Source of the DNA: Stenotrophomonas maltophilia D457
Lineage (GTDB): Bacteria > Pseudomonadota > Gammaproteobacteria > Xanthomonadales > Xanthomonadaceae
Assembly: GCF_000284595.1 (NCBI RefSeq)
Contig: NC_017671.1
Span: forward strand, 1 to 64,000
Length of the DNA: 64,000 nucleotides
Direction: 5' to 3'
The translations under genes were made by a program, and so were the position numbers. This document shows positions 1 to 11,389 of this stretch, piece by piece. Numbering within the stretch: position 1 is the first letter of the stretch; the number at the start of each line of letters is the position of its first letter. The notes under the pieces were generated by a model, which saw only the letters and a program-made list of their open reading frames with translations, was not told where the DNA came from and did not search any database.

Positions 1-1332
1 ATGGATGCCTGGTCCCGTAGTCTCGAGCGCCTCGAAGCGGAGTTCCCGCCGGAAGACGTTCATACCTGGTTGAAGCCGCTGCAGGCCGATCTGCGCGTGG
101 ACAGCCTGGTGCTGTATGCACCGAATGCCTTCATCGTCGACCAGGTCCGCGAGCTGTACCTGGCCCGGATCCGCGAGCTGCTGGCGCATTTCGCCGGTTT
201 CAGCGACGTTTTTCTTGAAATCGGCTCGCGCCCGCGCCCTGTGGAGGCGCAGAACGCGCCGGTTTCCACGCCGTCGGCGCATGTGTCCAGCGAACCGCAG
301 GTGCCCTTCGCCGGCAATCTGGACAGCCACTACACGTTCGCCAACTTCGTCGAAGGCCGCAGCAACCAGCTGGGCCTGGCCGCCGCCTTCCAGGCAGCGC
401 AGAAGCCGGGCGACCGGGCGCACAACCCGCTGCTGCTGTACGGAGGTACGGGCCTGGGCAAGACCCACCTGATGTTCGCCGCCGGCAACGCCATGCGCCA
501 GGCCAATCCAGGTGCAAAGGTGTTGTACCTGCGTTCGGAACAGTTCTTCAGCGCGATGATCCGGGCCCTGCAGGAAAAGACCATGGATCAGTTCAAGCGC
601 CAGTTCCAGCAGGTGGATGCGCTGCTGATCGATGACATCCAGTTCTTCGCCGGCAAGGACCGCACCCAGGAAGAGTTCTTCCACACCTTCAACGCGTTGT
701 TCGATGGCAAGCAGCAGATCATCCTGACCTGCGACCGCTATCCGCGCGAAGTCGAGGGCCTGGAAGCGCGCCTGAAGTCGCGGCTTGCCTGGGGCCTGTC
801 GGTCGCGATCGAACCGCCGGACTTCGAGACCCGCGCCGCGATCGTGCTGGCCAAGGCGCGCGAACGCGGTGCCGAGATTCCCGATGATGTTGCGTTCCTG
901 ATCGCCAAGAAGATGCGCTCCAACGTGCGCGACCTCGAGGGCGCGCTGAATACCCTGACCGCCCGCGCCAACTTCACCGGCCGCGCGATCACCACCGAAT
1001 TCGCCCAGGAAACCCTGCGCGACCTGCTGCGCGCCCAGCAGCAGGCGATCAGCATTCCCAACATCCAGAAAACCGTTGCCGACTACTACGGCCTGCAGAT
1101 CAAGGATCTGCTGTCGAAGCGTCGGACCCGCTCGCTGGCCCGTCCCCGCCAGGTCGCCATGGCCCTGACCAAGGAACTGACCGAGCACAGCCTGCCCGAG
1201 ATCGGCGACGCCTTTGCCGGTCGCGATCACACCACGGTGCTGCATGCCTGCCGCCAGATCCGGACCCTGATGGAGACCGACGGCAAGCTCCGCGAGGACT
1301 GGGACAAGCTGATCCGGAAGCTGAGCGAATGA
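1..1332 (+). CDS. dnaA: Chromosomal replication initiator protein DnaA
   Basis: This 443-residue protein binds DnaA boxes as an ATP-bound AAA+ oligomer, opens the origin and helps load the replicative helicase. Visible landmarks are an N-terminal interaction domain (about 1-75), a variable linker rich in Pro and Ser (80-105), the Walker A motif GGTGLGKTH at 148-156, the Walker B run LLIDDIQFF around 208-216, and the C-terminal DNA-binding signature [13 protein letters not shown] near 408-420. The length is normal for the family. The window begins exactly at the ATG, so its promoter and any upstream origin sequence cannot be seen. It is followed by an intergenic region with two perfect DnaA boxes and then dnaN, the classical order at bacterial origins. 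Identification is secure. Confidence 0.98.
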   Translation: MDAWSRSLERLEAEFPPEDVHTWLKPLQADLRVDSLVLYAPNAFIVDQVRELYLARIRELLAHFAGFSDVFLEIGSRPRPVEAQNAPVSTPSAHVSSEPQVPFAGNLDSHYTFANFVEGRSNQLGLAAAFQAAQKPGDRAHNPLLLYGGTGLGKTHLMFAAGNAMRQANPGAKVLYLRSEQFFSAMIRALQEKTMDQFKRQFQQVDALLIDDIQFFAGKDRTQEEFFHTFNALFDGKQQIILTCDRYPREVEGLEARLKSRLAWGLSVAIEPPDFETRAAIVLAKARERGAEIPDDVAFLIAKKMRSNVRDLEGALNTLTARANFTGRAITTEFAQETLRDLLRAQQQAISIPNIQKTVADYYGLQIKDLLSKRRTRSLARPRQVAMALTKELTEHSLPEIGDAFAGRDHTTVLHACRQIRTLMETDGKLREDWDKLIRKLSE

Positions 1333-1400
1333 TGCACGGATGCCGATGAGGCGTCATCGCACAAAACGGTGCAGAATCCGGTAGCAAGCGCGGGACACGT

Positions 1401-1444
1401 TGTGGATAAAAATGCCGTTTGAAATCGCGCCAGATTTATCCACA
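1401..1444. other. Pair of perfect DnaA boxes between dnaA and dnaN
   Basis: TGTGGATAA at 1401-1409 and TTATCCACA at 1436-1444 are perfect 9-mer DnaA boxes in opposite orientation, 26 bp apart. They are followed by an AT-rich stretch (about 1495-1600) that runs to dnaN. They may be part of oriC or serve autoregulation and titration of DnaA. The sequence alone does not separate these roles. Confidence 0.7.
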
Positions 1445-1607
1445 GCTTTCCCCACCCCTTGGGGGTCGGTAATGCAGAGGGTTTCGAGGTCTGAAATACC
1501 TTTAATTACAAAGACTTAGCATTGTTTTCCAGCGATTCTGTCTCTACCAGCACCACCAAGCTTTTGATTTATTCCACATTTTTTAAAGCATAGGGGCACG
1601 GAACCAC

Positions 1608-2708
1608 ATGCGTTTCACACTGCAGCGCGAAGCCTTTCTCAAGCCGTTGGCACAGGTCGTCAACGTGGTCGAACGCCGCCAGACCCTTCCGGTTCTGGCC
1701 AATTTCCTGGTCCAGGTGCAGAACGGCCAGCTGTCGCTGACCGGTACCGACCTGGAAGTGGAGATGGTGTCGCGGATCGCGGTTGAAGATGCCCAGGACG
1801 GCGAAACCACCATTCCCGCCCGCAAGCTGTTCGAGATCATCCGCGCCCTGCCCGACGGCAGCCGGATCACCGTCTCGCAGACCGGAGACAAGATCACCGT
1901 GCAGGCCGGTCGCAGCCGTTTCACCCTGGCCACGCTGCCTTCGAACGACTTCCCGTCGGTGGATGAAGTGGAAGCCACCGAGCGCGTGGCCATCGGTGAG
2001 GCGACCCTGAAGGAGCTGATCGAGCGCACCGCGTTCGCGATGGCCCAGCAGGACGTGCGCTACTACCTCAACGGCCTGCTGTTCGACCTGCGCGGCGATG
2101 CCCTGCGTACCGTTGCCACCGACGGCCACCGCCTGGCGCTGTGTGAAACCGATCTGGCCAAGCCCAGCGGGTCCAAGCGCCAGATCATCGTGCCGCGCAA
2201 GGGTGTGACCGAACTGCAGCGACTGCTGGAAAGCGGCGATCGCGAGATCGAGCTGGAAGTCGGCCGCAGCCACGTGCGCGTCAAGCGCGACGATGTCACC
2301 TTTACCTCCAAGCTGATCGACGGCCGCTTCCCGGACTACGAAGCGGTGATTCCGATCGGTGCCGACCGTGAAGTGAAGGTTGATCGCGAAGCGCTGCGCG
2401 CCTCGCTTCAGCGCGCCGCGATCCTGTCCAACGAGAAGTACCGCGGCATCCGCGTGGAAGTCTCGCCGGGCAACCTGAAGATCAGCGCGCACAACCCGGA
2501 ACAGGAAGAAGCCCAGGAAGAGATCGAAGCCGACACCACGGTCAGCGATCTGGCCATCGGCTTCAACGTGAACTACCTGCTGGACGCTCTCTCCGCATTG
2601 CGCGATGAGGAAGTCATTATCCAGCTGCGCGATTCCAACTCCTCGGCGCTTGTACGTGAGTCCAGCAGCGAGAAGTCGCGCCACGTGGTGATGCCGCTGC
2701 GTCTCTGA
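1608..2708 (+). CDS. dnaN: DNA polymerase III beta subunit (sliding clamp)
   Basis: A 366-residue clamp that encircles DNA as a dimer and tethers polymerase III and repair polymerases. The start MRFTLQREAFLKPLAQVVNVVERRQ is the typical beta-clamp N-terminus, and the protein ends with the usual VMPLRL motif. Three clamp folds of about 120 residues fit the length. It sits between dnaA and recF as expected. A strong hairpin-plus-T-run terminator follows, so it is probably not co-transcribed with recF, which lies 991 bp downstream. Confidence 0.98.
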   Translation: MRFTLQREAFLKPLAQVVNVVERRQTLPVLANFLVQVQNGQLSLTGTDLEVEMVSRIAVEDAQDGETTIPARKLFEIIRALPDGSRITVSQTGDKITVQAGRSRFTLATLPSNDFPSVDEVEATERVAIGEATLKELIERTAFAMAQQDVRYYLNGLLFDLRGDALRTVATDGHRLALCETDLAKPSGSKRQIIVPRKGVTELQRLLESGDREIELEVGRSHVRVKRDDVTFTSKLIDGRFPDYEAVIPIGADREVKVDREALRASLQRAAILSNEKYRGIRVEVSPGNLKISAHNPEQEEAQEEIEADTTVSDLAIGFNVNYLLDALSALRDEEVIIQLRDSNSSALVRESSSEKSRHVVMPLRL

Positions 2709-2716
2709 CAGCTGCT

Positions 2717-2730
2717 GTTCCACGTGGAAC
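2717..2730. promoter_or_regulatory. Perfect parS-like site 1
   Basis: GTTCCACGTGGAAC is a perfect 14-bp palindrome, eight bases after the dnaN stop. It matches the general ParB-binding parS pattern (TGTTNCACGTGNAACA) with T before it and CC after. It lies between the dnaN stop and the dnaN terminator hairpin. Confidence 0.8.
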
Positions 2731-2736
2731 CGAACG

Positions 2737-2766
2737 ACGCCCGGGATCTTCCCGGGCGTTTTTTTT
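2737..2766 (+). terminator. Rho-independent terminator of dnaN
   Basis: A 10-bp stem, ACGCCCGGGA (2737-2746) with TCCCGGGCGT (2750-2759), a 3-base loop, then a run of eight T. It is placed directly downstream of dnaN on the same strand. Confidence 0.9.
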
Positions 2767-2770
2767 GCAG

Positions 2771-2784
2771 GTTCCACGTGGAGC
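2771..2784. promoter_or_regulatory. Near-perfect parS-like site 2
   Basis: GTTCCACGTGGAGC differs from the perfect palindrome by one base. It lies just downstream of the dnaN terminator, so the terminator hairpin is flanked by two parS-like sites. Confidence 0.6.
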
Positions 2785-3541
2785 ATCGAGAAGACGCGGT
2801 TTTCCGGACGACGTCACTTCCGTCGATGGGCTCGGTTGAAATCCGTTGCCTTTCCGGGATGTTCGTCTCGATCGTTGAAAACAGGATCGCTGGATCGTAG
2901 CAATGACGAGTCGCGATTGATCGAAAGTCCAGGTGCAGGAACCGATACTCGTCGCCTGTCCCCAGATCTGGCCGGACAGGGACCGATGATCCTGCATCGC
3001 GGCGCGATGGACTTCCCTCTGCAAACGCCGCTGTCCACAGGGAAGATTCGATGCAGATTGGGGCAAGCCTAGCTTCTAAATCTGGGTATAAATCTAAAGC
3101 ATGGTGGTGATGGTAGAGCCAGATCTCGTGGAAAAACACCTTATCTGACTGATTTAAAAGAAATTTATGCACCTGAAACCCCCTGTATATCGGCCTCCCA
3201 GCCTGGGGGGGAACCTGTGGATAGTTTCGAAGGCATGGCAAAAGGGCTTTTTTATCCACAGATTGCCCATACCTTGTGTATAAGTCATACAGGGCAGCTG
3301 TGGACAGCGTGGAACGATCGGTCTGAATTCTTTGAAATCTGTGGAACCGCCCAGGGCATGGGACCGTAGATTTCAAGGAATCTGCAGGTTCATCCGCTGG
3401 TACTCGTCGGCGACGAGGCAAGCGCTGTCCACGGCATCGCCTGAAATCGGCGAAATCCAAGGCTCACACCCCCGCTACCCTTCGCAGAATCGAAGGATTT
3501 CCGGGCTTGCCGAGACCCGCATCTGCTGGGATGAGGAAACA
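2785..3541. other. Non-coding dnaN-recF region, candidate origin DNA
   Basis: No convincing gene is seen here. Six GATC tetramers fall within 2870-2991. AT-rich runs lie at about 3070-3180 (for example TATAAATCTAAAG and GATTTAAAAGAAATTTATG). A group of DnaA-box-like 9-mers follows: TGTGGATAG at 3216-3224 (one mismatch), TTATCCACA at 3252-3260 (perfect), TGTGTATAA at 3275-3283 (one mismatch) and TGTGGACAG at 3299-3307 (two mismatches). The combination of boxes and AT-rich DNA looks like replication-origin DNA, but a regulatory role for recF is also possible. Confidence 0.55.
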
Positions 3542-3555
3542 GCGCCACGTGGAAC
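3542..3555. promoter_or_regulatory. Degenerate parS-like site 3
   Basis: GCGCCACGTGGAAC keeps the core CCACGTGGAAC but differs at two positions of the left arm. It lies about 145 bp before recF. ParB binding here is uncertain. Confidence 0.35.
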
Positions 3556-3699
3556 CAGCGGTCAGGGCGCAGGCAGACCTGCGGTAACTGCTCCATAGCT
3601 GGCCGGATAGCTGGCCGGGCACGTCCGGCTTGACCGATGCAGTAAGCTGATGAATTCCCTGCCCCTCTGCCGCCCCGTGCGGATGGTCTTTCGCGCCCC

Positions 3700-4794
3700 A
3701 TGCTTATCCGCCGCCTCGCCCTGCACCAACTGCGTCGCTTCAATGCGGTGGAGCTGTCGCCCCAGCCGGGATTGAACCTGCTGACCGGCGACAACGGTGC
3801 CGGCAAGACCAGCGTGCTCGAGGCCCTGCACCTGATGGCCTATGGGCGCAGCTTCCGTGGTCGTGTCCGCGATGGATTGGTGCGCCAGGGCCAGGAAGCG
3901 CTGGAAATCTTCGTGGAATGGGACGAACAACGTGCCAATCACCCGCCGCACCGCCGAAAGGCCGGCCTGCGGCACAGTGGTCAGGATTGGAAGGGGCGCC
4001 TGGACGGCGAAGACGTGGCCCAGCTCGGCAATCTGTGCGCAGCGCTTGCGGTAGTCACATTCGAGCCAGGCAGCCATGCGTTGGTCAGCGGTGGTGGTGA
4101 ACCCCGCCGCCGATTCCTCGATTGGGGCTTGTTCCACGTGGAACCTGATTTCCTGTCCCTGTGGCGCCGGTATTCGCGGGCACTGAAACAGCGCAATGCC
4201 CTGCTCAAGCAAGGTGGCCCGTCGCGGATGCTGGATACCTGGGATCACGAACTGGCTGAAGCCGGCGAACCGTTGACCAGCCGTCGGCAGCACTACCTGG
4301 AGCGTCTGCAGCAGCGCACCGTGGCGCTGGCTTCCAGCCTGGCCCCGCAGCTCGGCATCCAGGCACTGGAACTCAGCCCGGGCTGGCGTCGGCACGAGCT
4401 CCCTCTGGCCGATGCGCTGCTTCTGGCCCGGGAACGTGACCGCCAGGCCGGATACACCTCGGTCGGTCCGCACCGGGCAGACTGGAGCGTGGATTTCCAC
4501 AGCATTCCGGGTCGCGATGCGCTGTCCCGCGGCCAGGCCAAGCTGACGGCATTGGCCTGCCTGCTGGCGCAGGCCGAGGACTACGCGGAACAGCGCGGCG
4601 AATGGCCGGTGATCGCATTGGACGATCTGGGCTCGGAGCTGGATCGCACCCACCAGGCGCGGGTTCTGCAGCGCCTGCTCGGTGGGCCGGCGCAGATCTT
4701 CATCACCGCCACCGAAACGCCGGCGGCGCTGCAGGAACTGACCCACATCGCCCGGTTCCACGTGGAACATGCACAGATCGTGGCTGTGCCATAG
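3700..4794 (+). CDS. recF: DNA replication and repair protein RecF
   Basis: A 364-residue SMC-like ATPase that loads RecA at gapped DNA together with RecO and RecR. The start [14 protein letters not shown] and the Walker A motif GDNGAGKTS (30-38) are typical, and the Walker B-type sequence [12 protein letters not shown] lies near 305-316. The length is normal. It lies 112 bp upstream of the gyrB start codon. Two perfect parS-like palindromes (4131-4144 and 4755-4768) lie inside the coding sequence and encode ordinary residues (FHVE), so the gene serves both as a protein gene and as candidate ParB-binding DNA. Confidence 0.97.
   Translation: MLIRRLALHQLRRFNAVELSPQPGLNLLTGDNGAGKTSVLEALHLMAYGRSFRGRVRDGLVRQGQEALEIFVEWDEQRANHPPHRRKAGLRHSGQDWKGRLDGEDVAQLGNLCAALAVVTFEPGSHALVSGGGEPRRRFLDWGLFHVEPDFLSLWRRYSRALKQRNALLKQGGPSRMLDTWDHELAEAGEPLTSRRQHYLERLQQRTVALASSLAPQLGIQALELSPGWRRHELPLADALLLARERDRQAGYTSVGPHRADWSVDFHSIPGRDALSRGQAKLTALACLLAQAEDYAEQRGEWPVIALDDLGSELDRTHQARVLQRLLGGPAQIFITATETPAALQELTHIARFHVEHAQIVAVP
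4131..4144. promoter_or_regulatory. Perfect parS-like site inside recF
   Basis: GTTCCACGTGGAAC, a perfect 14-bp palindrome within the recF coding sequence, identical to the site at 2717-2730. Confidence 0.75.
4755..4768. promoter_or_regulatory. Perfect parS-like site near the recF 3' end
   Basis: GTTCCACGTGGAAC, the third perfect copy, 26 bp before the end of recF. It is flanked by G and by AT, so it is slightly closer to the general parS consensus on its right side. Confidence 0.75.
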
Positions 4795-4824
4795 TGGGCA
4801 CACCAGGGCCGCTCGACCCCGGCT

Positions 4825-7366
<2,542 letters not shown>

Positions 7367-7380
7367 CACAATCGGGACCT

Positions 7381-7408
7381 GGCCGGTGCGCGGGGAGCTG
7401 CACCGGCC
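7381..7408 (+). terminator. Stem-loop after gyrB
   Basis: GGCCGGTGC (7381-7389) pairs with GCACCGGCC (7400-7408) around a 10-base loop. No long T-run follows, so it may be an inefficient terminator or an mRNA end-protecting hairpin. Confidence 0.45.
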
Positions 7409-7433
7409 TTCGTCCCTTGAACGCAGGTACCTG

Positions 7434-8282
7434 ATGTCCGCATCCGCCCCGGTCTCCGCCGCTCCGCCTCCGGTTCCGCCGCCGTCTACCCCGCCGCGCG
7501 CCGTGGCACCGTTGGCAGGTTTCTTCATCGACCTGGGCATCGCCGCCGTCACCCTGGTCGGCCTGAGCATGGTCACCGGACTGTTCTGGGGCTTCTACCG
7601 TGCGATCGTGGTCAGCCGCGCCAACGTCGCGGCCAATGGCGGTGCACTCACACCTGACAGCGCCGGCGCGGCGGTGGGCCAGCCCGGGGCCCTGGCCCAG
7701 ATCCTGATGGCCCTGATCGCCACCGGTGGTGCCGCGCTGCTGCTGTACTTCTGGCGGCGCCCGGCGAGCGCCGGCGAACGCCTGGCCTCGCGACAGGCGC
7801 TGCAGCGTCCTTCCACCTGGGGCTGGACCCTGCTGGTGGCCACGCTGATCGTGGTTGGCAGCAACGGCGTCGCCTTCCTTTCCAAGCAGTTCGGCATCGA
7901 GCCGGTGCCGACCAACGTGGAACTGATGCAGAGCGCGATCGCGCGCTTCCCGTTGTTCCTGGTGCTGTTTGCGGTCGTTCTCGCCCCCGCCTACGAAGAG
8001 CTGCTGTTCCGTCGTGTCCTGTTCGGGCGCCTGTGGCAGGCCGGCCGCCCCTGGCTGGGCCTCATCCTCAGCAGCCTGGCGTTCGCCCTGGTCCATGAAG
8101 TGCCCGGTGTCAGCAAGAACTCGCTGCTGGGCATGGCGCAGCTGTGGCTGGTCTACGGCGGCATGGGTGCCGCCTTCTGCTGGCTGTACCGCCGCACCGG
8201 CACCCTGTGGGCGGCGATCACGGCGCATGCGCTGAACAACGCGGTGGCGCTCGCCGCAATGGTGTTCCTGGGGTCAACGTAA
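7434..8282 (+). CDS. CPBP family intramembrane glutamic endopeptidase
   Basis: A 282-residue membrane protein of the CPBP (CAAX protease and bacteriocin-processing) family. The three family motifs are present in order in the C-terminal half: EExxxR (EELLFR), FxxxH (FALVH) and HxxxN (HALNN). The N-terminus is Pro and Ala rich, followed by several hydrophobic segments that should be membrane spans. The ATG at 7434 is used because the upstream in-frame ATG at 7386 lies in the post-gyrB hairpin. Its substrate is unknown; family members process membrane proteins or contribute to bacteriocin immunity. It precedes a secreted metalloprotease lipoprotein, but the two need not be linked. Confidence 0.85.
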   Translation: MSASAPVSAAPPPVPPPSTPPRAVAPLAGFFIDLGIAAVTLVGLSMVTGLFWGFYRAIVVSRANVAANGGALTPDSAGAAVGQPGALAQILMALIATGGAALLLYFWRRPASAGERLASRQALQRPSTWGWTLLVATLIVVGSNGVAFLSKQFGIEPVPTNVELMQSAIARFPLFLVLFAVVLAPAYEELLFRRVLFGRLWQAGRPWLGLILSSLAFALVHEVPGVSKNSLLGMAQLWLVYGGMGAAFCWLYRRTGTLWAAITAHALNNAVALAAMVFLGST

Positions 8283-8353
8283 CGCCGTGCCCGCTTGACG
8301 AAAGATTAAGCAGGTACGCTACACACTGCGCACATGAACACGGGGGCGGACCC

Positions 8354-9160
8354 ATGAAACAACTGCTGCTGGCTCTAGTCATCACCACCGTGGTCAGTGC
8401 CTGTGCGACCACCACCTCGCCAACCGGAAGACGGCAGATGGTGGGCGGCGTATCGCAGGCACAGCTTGACCAGCTCGGCGCGCAGGCGTTTGCCGAGACC
8501 AAGCAGAAAGAGAAGATCAGCACCGATGGCCGCCAGAACGGCTACGTGCAGTGCGTGGTCAACGCGTTGGTCGCGCAGTTGCCGCCTCAGTACCGTGGCG
8601 TACGGTGGGAGACCGCCGTGTTCGTCGACAAGGAACCGAACGCCTTTGCCCTGCCCGGCGGAAAAGTGGGCGTGAACACCGGCATTTTCACCGTCGCCAA
8701 GAACCAGGACCAGTTGGCTGCCGTGATCGGCCATGAGATCGGCCATGTCATCGCGCGTCACCACGAAGAACGCATCACCCGGCAGATGGGCGCGCAGACC
8801 GGCCTGGCCGTGCTGGGCGCGCTGGCCGGTGCCGCCTATGGCGATGGCGCCGCCAGCACGGTCAACCAGCTGGGTGGGATGGGCGCGCAGGCGGCCTTCC
8901 TGCTGCCGGGTTCGCGCACGCAGGAAAGCGAGGCAGACGTGATTGGCCAGCGGCTGATGGCGCAGGCTGGATTCAACCCGGCCCAGGCCGTGGACCTGTG
9001 GCAGAACATGATGGCCGCCAGCGGCGGTCGCAGCCCGCAATGGCTGTCCACCCACCCCGATCCGGCCAACCGGATCCAGGAGCTGCGACGTGATGCACCG
9101 GGCCTGACGCCGGTCTACCAGCAGGCGCAGGCGGCCGGGCTGCGGCCAAAGTGCGGATGA
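8354..9160 (+). CDS. M48 family metallopeptidase, lipoprotein
   Basis: A 268-residue predicted lipoprotein with zinc protease features. The N-terminus MKQLLLALVITTVVSAC ends in a lipobox (VSAC), which predicts lipidation of Cys17 and anchoring in the outer or inner membrane facing the periplasm. HEIGH in the stretch GHEIGHVIARHHEERI provides the zinc ligands and catalytic Glu, and ESEAD supplies the third ligand. This is the arrangement of LoiP/YcaL-type M48 peptidases, which act on envelope proteins. The start at 8354 gives an intact signal peptide. A candidate -35 box TTGACG lies at 8295-8300. Confidence 0.88.
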   Translation: MKQLLLALVITTVVSACATTTSPTGRRQMVGGVSQAQLDQLGAQAFAETKQKEKISTDGRQNGYVQCVVNALVAQLPPQYRGVRWETAVFVDKEPNAFALPGGKVGVNTGIFTVAKNQDQLAAVIGHEIGHVIARHHEERITRQMGAQTGLAVLGALAGAAYGDGAASTVNQLGGMGAQAAFLLPGSRTQESEADVIGQRLMAQAGFNPAQAVDLWQNMMAASGGRSPQWLSTHPDPANRIQELRRDAPGLTPVYQQAQAAGLRPKCG

Positions 9161-9292
9161 GTGCGCAGTTCTATGCTGTATTGCAGCACATAAAACGATT
9201 TCTCACGCCATCTGTTTCTGATACGTTTGGCGGCTCAGATTTTTCTGACAGTCCGACTTTGCCGCTATCCGGCGGTTCGATCGAGGTGAACG

Positions 9293-10486
9293 ATGATTTT
9301 CCGTAACCACAAAGCTGTGCTTTCCGTCCTCGTCGCGACCGCCCTGACCGGCGCCGTGGTCACCGATGCCTTTGCGCAGTCCTCGCGTTCCTCCGACCGT
9401 GGCAGCCGCGGCGGTAGCAGCAAGCAGGCCAAGGCCGAACCGCTGTACCCGAATGCGACCCGCCAGGAGCCGACCGCCAAGGCCTCGGCCAAGATGGGCA
9501 GCAAGCTGCAGAAAATGATCGACAGCTACAACAAGGAAAAGTTCCCGGAGACGCGCGAACAGGCTGACGCGATCCTGGCCGACAGCGCTTCCAACGAGTA
9601 CGACAAGTCGCTGGCCGCGCAGCTGGCCTCGCAGGCCGCCTACCAGACCGACGACGTGCCGGGCGCCATCGCGTATCTGAAGCAGGTGATCCAGTTCAAC
9701 GGCCTGGACAACAACGGCCACTTCCAGTCGATGCTGATGCTGGGCCAGCTGCAGCTGCAGGAAGACAAGACCGCCGAAGGCCTGGCCACCCTGGACAAGT
9801 ACTTCGCAGAGAGCAAGTCGACCAAGCCGGAAGAGCTGATCGCCAAGGGCCAGGCGCTGTACCAGCTGGAGCGCTACCAGGAAGCGATCCCGGTGCTGAA
9901 GCAGGCCATCGCCGGCGCCGCCGAGCCGAAGGACAACTGGAACCAGCTGCTGATGGCGGCCCTGTCCGAAGCCGGCCAGACCGGTGAGGCCGTGCAGGCC
10001 GCAGAAGCGCTGGCGGCCAAGAACCCGACGGACAAGAAGGCCCAGCTGAATCTGGCCAACATGTACATGCAGGCTGACCAGATGCCGAAGGCCGCCGCGG
10101 TGATGGACAAGCTGCGCAGCAGCGGCCAGCTCACTGAAGAGCGCGAGTACAAGCAGCTGTACTCGATCTATGCCAACACCGAGAACAAGGAAAAGGACGT
10201 CATCGCGGTCATCAACGAAGGGTTGCAGAAGGGCATCCTGAAGCCGGATTACCAGGTCTACCTGGCGCTGGCCCAGTCCTACTACTACTCCGACCAGGTG
10301 CCGCAGGCGATCGATGCGTGGCAGAAGGCTGCCCCGCTCTCCAAGGACGGTGAGACCTACCTGAACCTGGCACGCGTCCTGCATGCCGAAGGTCGCGTCC
10401 CCGAGGCCAAGCAGGCCGCCCAGCAGGCGCTGGCGAAGGGCGTGAAGAACCAGGCGGATGCCAAAAAAATCATCAACCTGAAGTAA
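9293..10486 (+). CDS. Secreted TPR-repeat protein upstream of tonB
   Basis: A 397-residue protein with a signal peptide (about 1-26, ending AFAQS), a Ser/Gly/Lys-rich spacer, and then a long series of TPR-type helical pairs (for example SLAAQLASQAAYQTDDVPGA and repeated A/L patterns spaced by about 34 residues) to the C-terminus. It probably acts in the periplasm as a protein-interaction scaffold. It lies just upstream of tonB-exbB-exbD1-exbD2 on the same strand, an arrangement also seen in Xanthomonadaceae, which suggests a link to TonB-dependent uptake. No enzymatic motif is seen. Confidence 0.75.
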   Translation: MIFRNHKAVLSVLVATALTGAVVTDAFAQSSRSSDRGSRGGSSKQAKAEPLYPNATRQEPTAKASAKMGSKLQKMIDSYNKEKFPETREQADAILADSASNEYDKSLAAQLASQAAYQTDDVPGAIAYLKQVIQFNGLDNNGHFQSMLMLGQLQLQEDKTAEGLATLDKYFAESKSTKPEELIAKGQALYQLERYQEAIPVLKQAIAGAAEPKDNWNQLLMAALSEAGQTGEAVQAAEALAAKNPTDKKAQLNLANMYMQADQMPKAAAVMDKLRSSGQLTEEREYKQLYSIYANTENKEKDVIAVINEGLQKGILKPDYQVYLALAQSYYYSDQVPQAIDAWQKAAPLSKDGETYLNLARVLHAEGRVPEAKQAAQQALAKGVKNQADAKKIINLK

Positions 10487-10535
10487 GTAGGAATAACGCC
10501 TGAATGCCTGCTCAGTTGATGCGCAGGCGCTCAGG

Positions 10536-10546
10536 ATTGGTATAAG
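10536..10546 (+). promoter_or_regulatory. Extended -10 promoter candidate for tonB
   Basis: TTGGTATAAG (TG plus TATAAG at 10541-10546) lies about 85 bp before tonB. There is no convincing -35 box, and no clear Fur-box palindrome is seen nearby. Confidence 0.35.
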
Positions 10547-10629
10547 CTTGGAGGTTCCTGCGGTGTCATGCACCGCTGATCAGGGATCCCGCCCCCGGGA
10601 TTCCGGCCCCACTATTGAGCTCTTGGCGC

Positions 10630-11295
10630 ATGACGGAACAACTAGTCGTTCACCGGTACGAACAACCCGATGACAAGGGGCTGAGCTGGCCTCGCATCGT
10701 CGGCATCGCGTTTGTAATTGCCCTGCATCTGGCCGCCTTCATGATGCTCCTCATTCCCGCCGTGGCTCCCAAGGCCGTCGCGGAGAAGGAGCGCAACGTC
10801 ATGGTGACCATCGTCGACGCGCCGCCGCCGCCCCCACCGCCGCCGCCGCCGCCGCCGCAGGATACTCCGCCACCGCCGGTGAAGAATCTGTCGCCGCCGA
10901 AGCCGTCGCCCGTACCGCCGCCGCCGCAGGCGCCGGTCGTGGACGTGCCGGAGCCGCGCCCGAACGATATCGTCACCCCGCCGTCGCCCCCGTCGCCGCC
11001 GGCTCCGCCGACCTCGATCGAGGCCAGCGTGGACATCTCGTCGAAGGCCATGAATCCGCCGCGCTATCCGCCGGCCGCCTTCCGCGCGGGCATCCAGGGC
11101 GAAGTGATCCTGATCATTGATGTCGATGCCAACGGCAACGTCACCAATGTCACGGTGGAAAAGTCCAGCCGTAACCGCGACCTGGACCGTGCTGCGATGG
11201 AAGCAGCTCGCAAGTGGCGCTTCAACGCCGCTGAATCTGGCGGTAAGAAGGCGGCAGGTCGCGTTCGCGTCCCGGTCAACTTTGCGCTGAACTGA
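10630..11295 (+). CDS. tonB: TonB energy transducer
   Basis: A 221-residue energy-coupling protein that carries the proton-motive force from ExbB-ExbD to outer-membrane receptors. After a short cytoplasmic N-terminus comes one membrane segment (about 23-40, VGIAFVIALHLAAFMMLLIP). A long Pro-rich periplasmic spacer includes an uninterrupted poly-Pro run and further Pro-Pro-Lys blocks. The conserved C-terminal domain begins PPRYPPAAFRAGIQGEV and ends VRVPVNFAL. The ATG at 10630 is preferred over a TTG at 10615. It heads the operon with exbB and two exbD genes, and the window also carries two TonB-dependent receptors it could energise. Confidence 0.95.
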   Translation: MTEQLVVHRYEQPDDKGLSWPRIVGIAFVIALHLAAFMMLLIPAVAPKAVAEKERNVMVTIVDAPPPPPPPPPPPPQDTPPPPVKNLSPPKPSPVPPPPQAPVVDVPEPRPNDIVTPPSPPSPPAPPTSIEASVDISSKAMNPPRYPPAAFRAGIQGEVILIIDVDANGNVTNVTVEKSSRNRDLDRAAMEAARKWRFNAAESGGKKAAGRVRVPVNFALN

Positions 11296-11302
11296 TGCGT
11301 CC

Positions 11303-11322
11303 GGGTGGCCCTCCGGCCACCC
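11303..11322 (+). terminator. Hairpin between tonB and exbB
   Basis: GGGTGGCC (11303-11310) pairs with GGCCACCC (11315-11322) around a 4-base loop, with no T-run. It could adjust the tonB to exbB transcript ratio or protect the tonB mRNA end. Confidence 0.4.
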
Positions 11323-11389
11323 CCGCTCCCGGTTCGATTGTTTAGCTTAGCTACACCCTTTATCACCACACACAACAAAGGTAAGCGTC

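Noticed and set aside
1569..2786. Long minus-strand open frame opposite dnaN
   Set aside because: Same cause as above: an antisense frame of a high-GC gene, with no family features.
2836..3072. 78-codon frame in the dnaN-recF gap
   Set aside because: No ribosome site and no motif. The region looks like origin or regulatory DNA.
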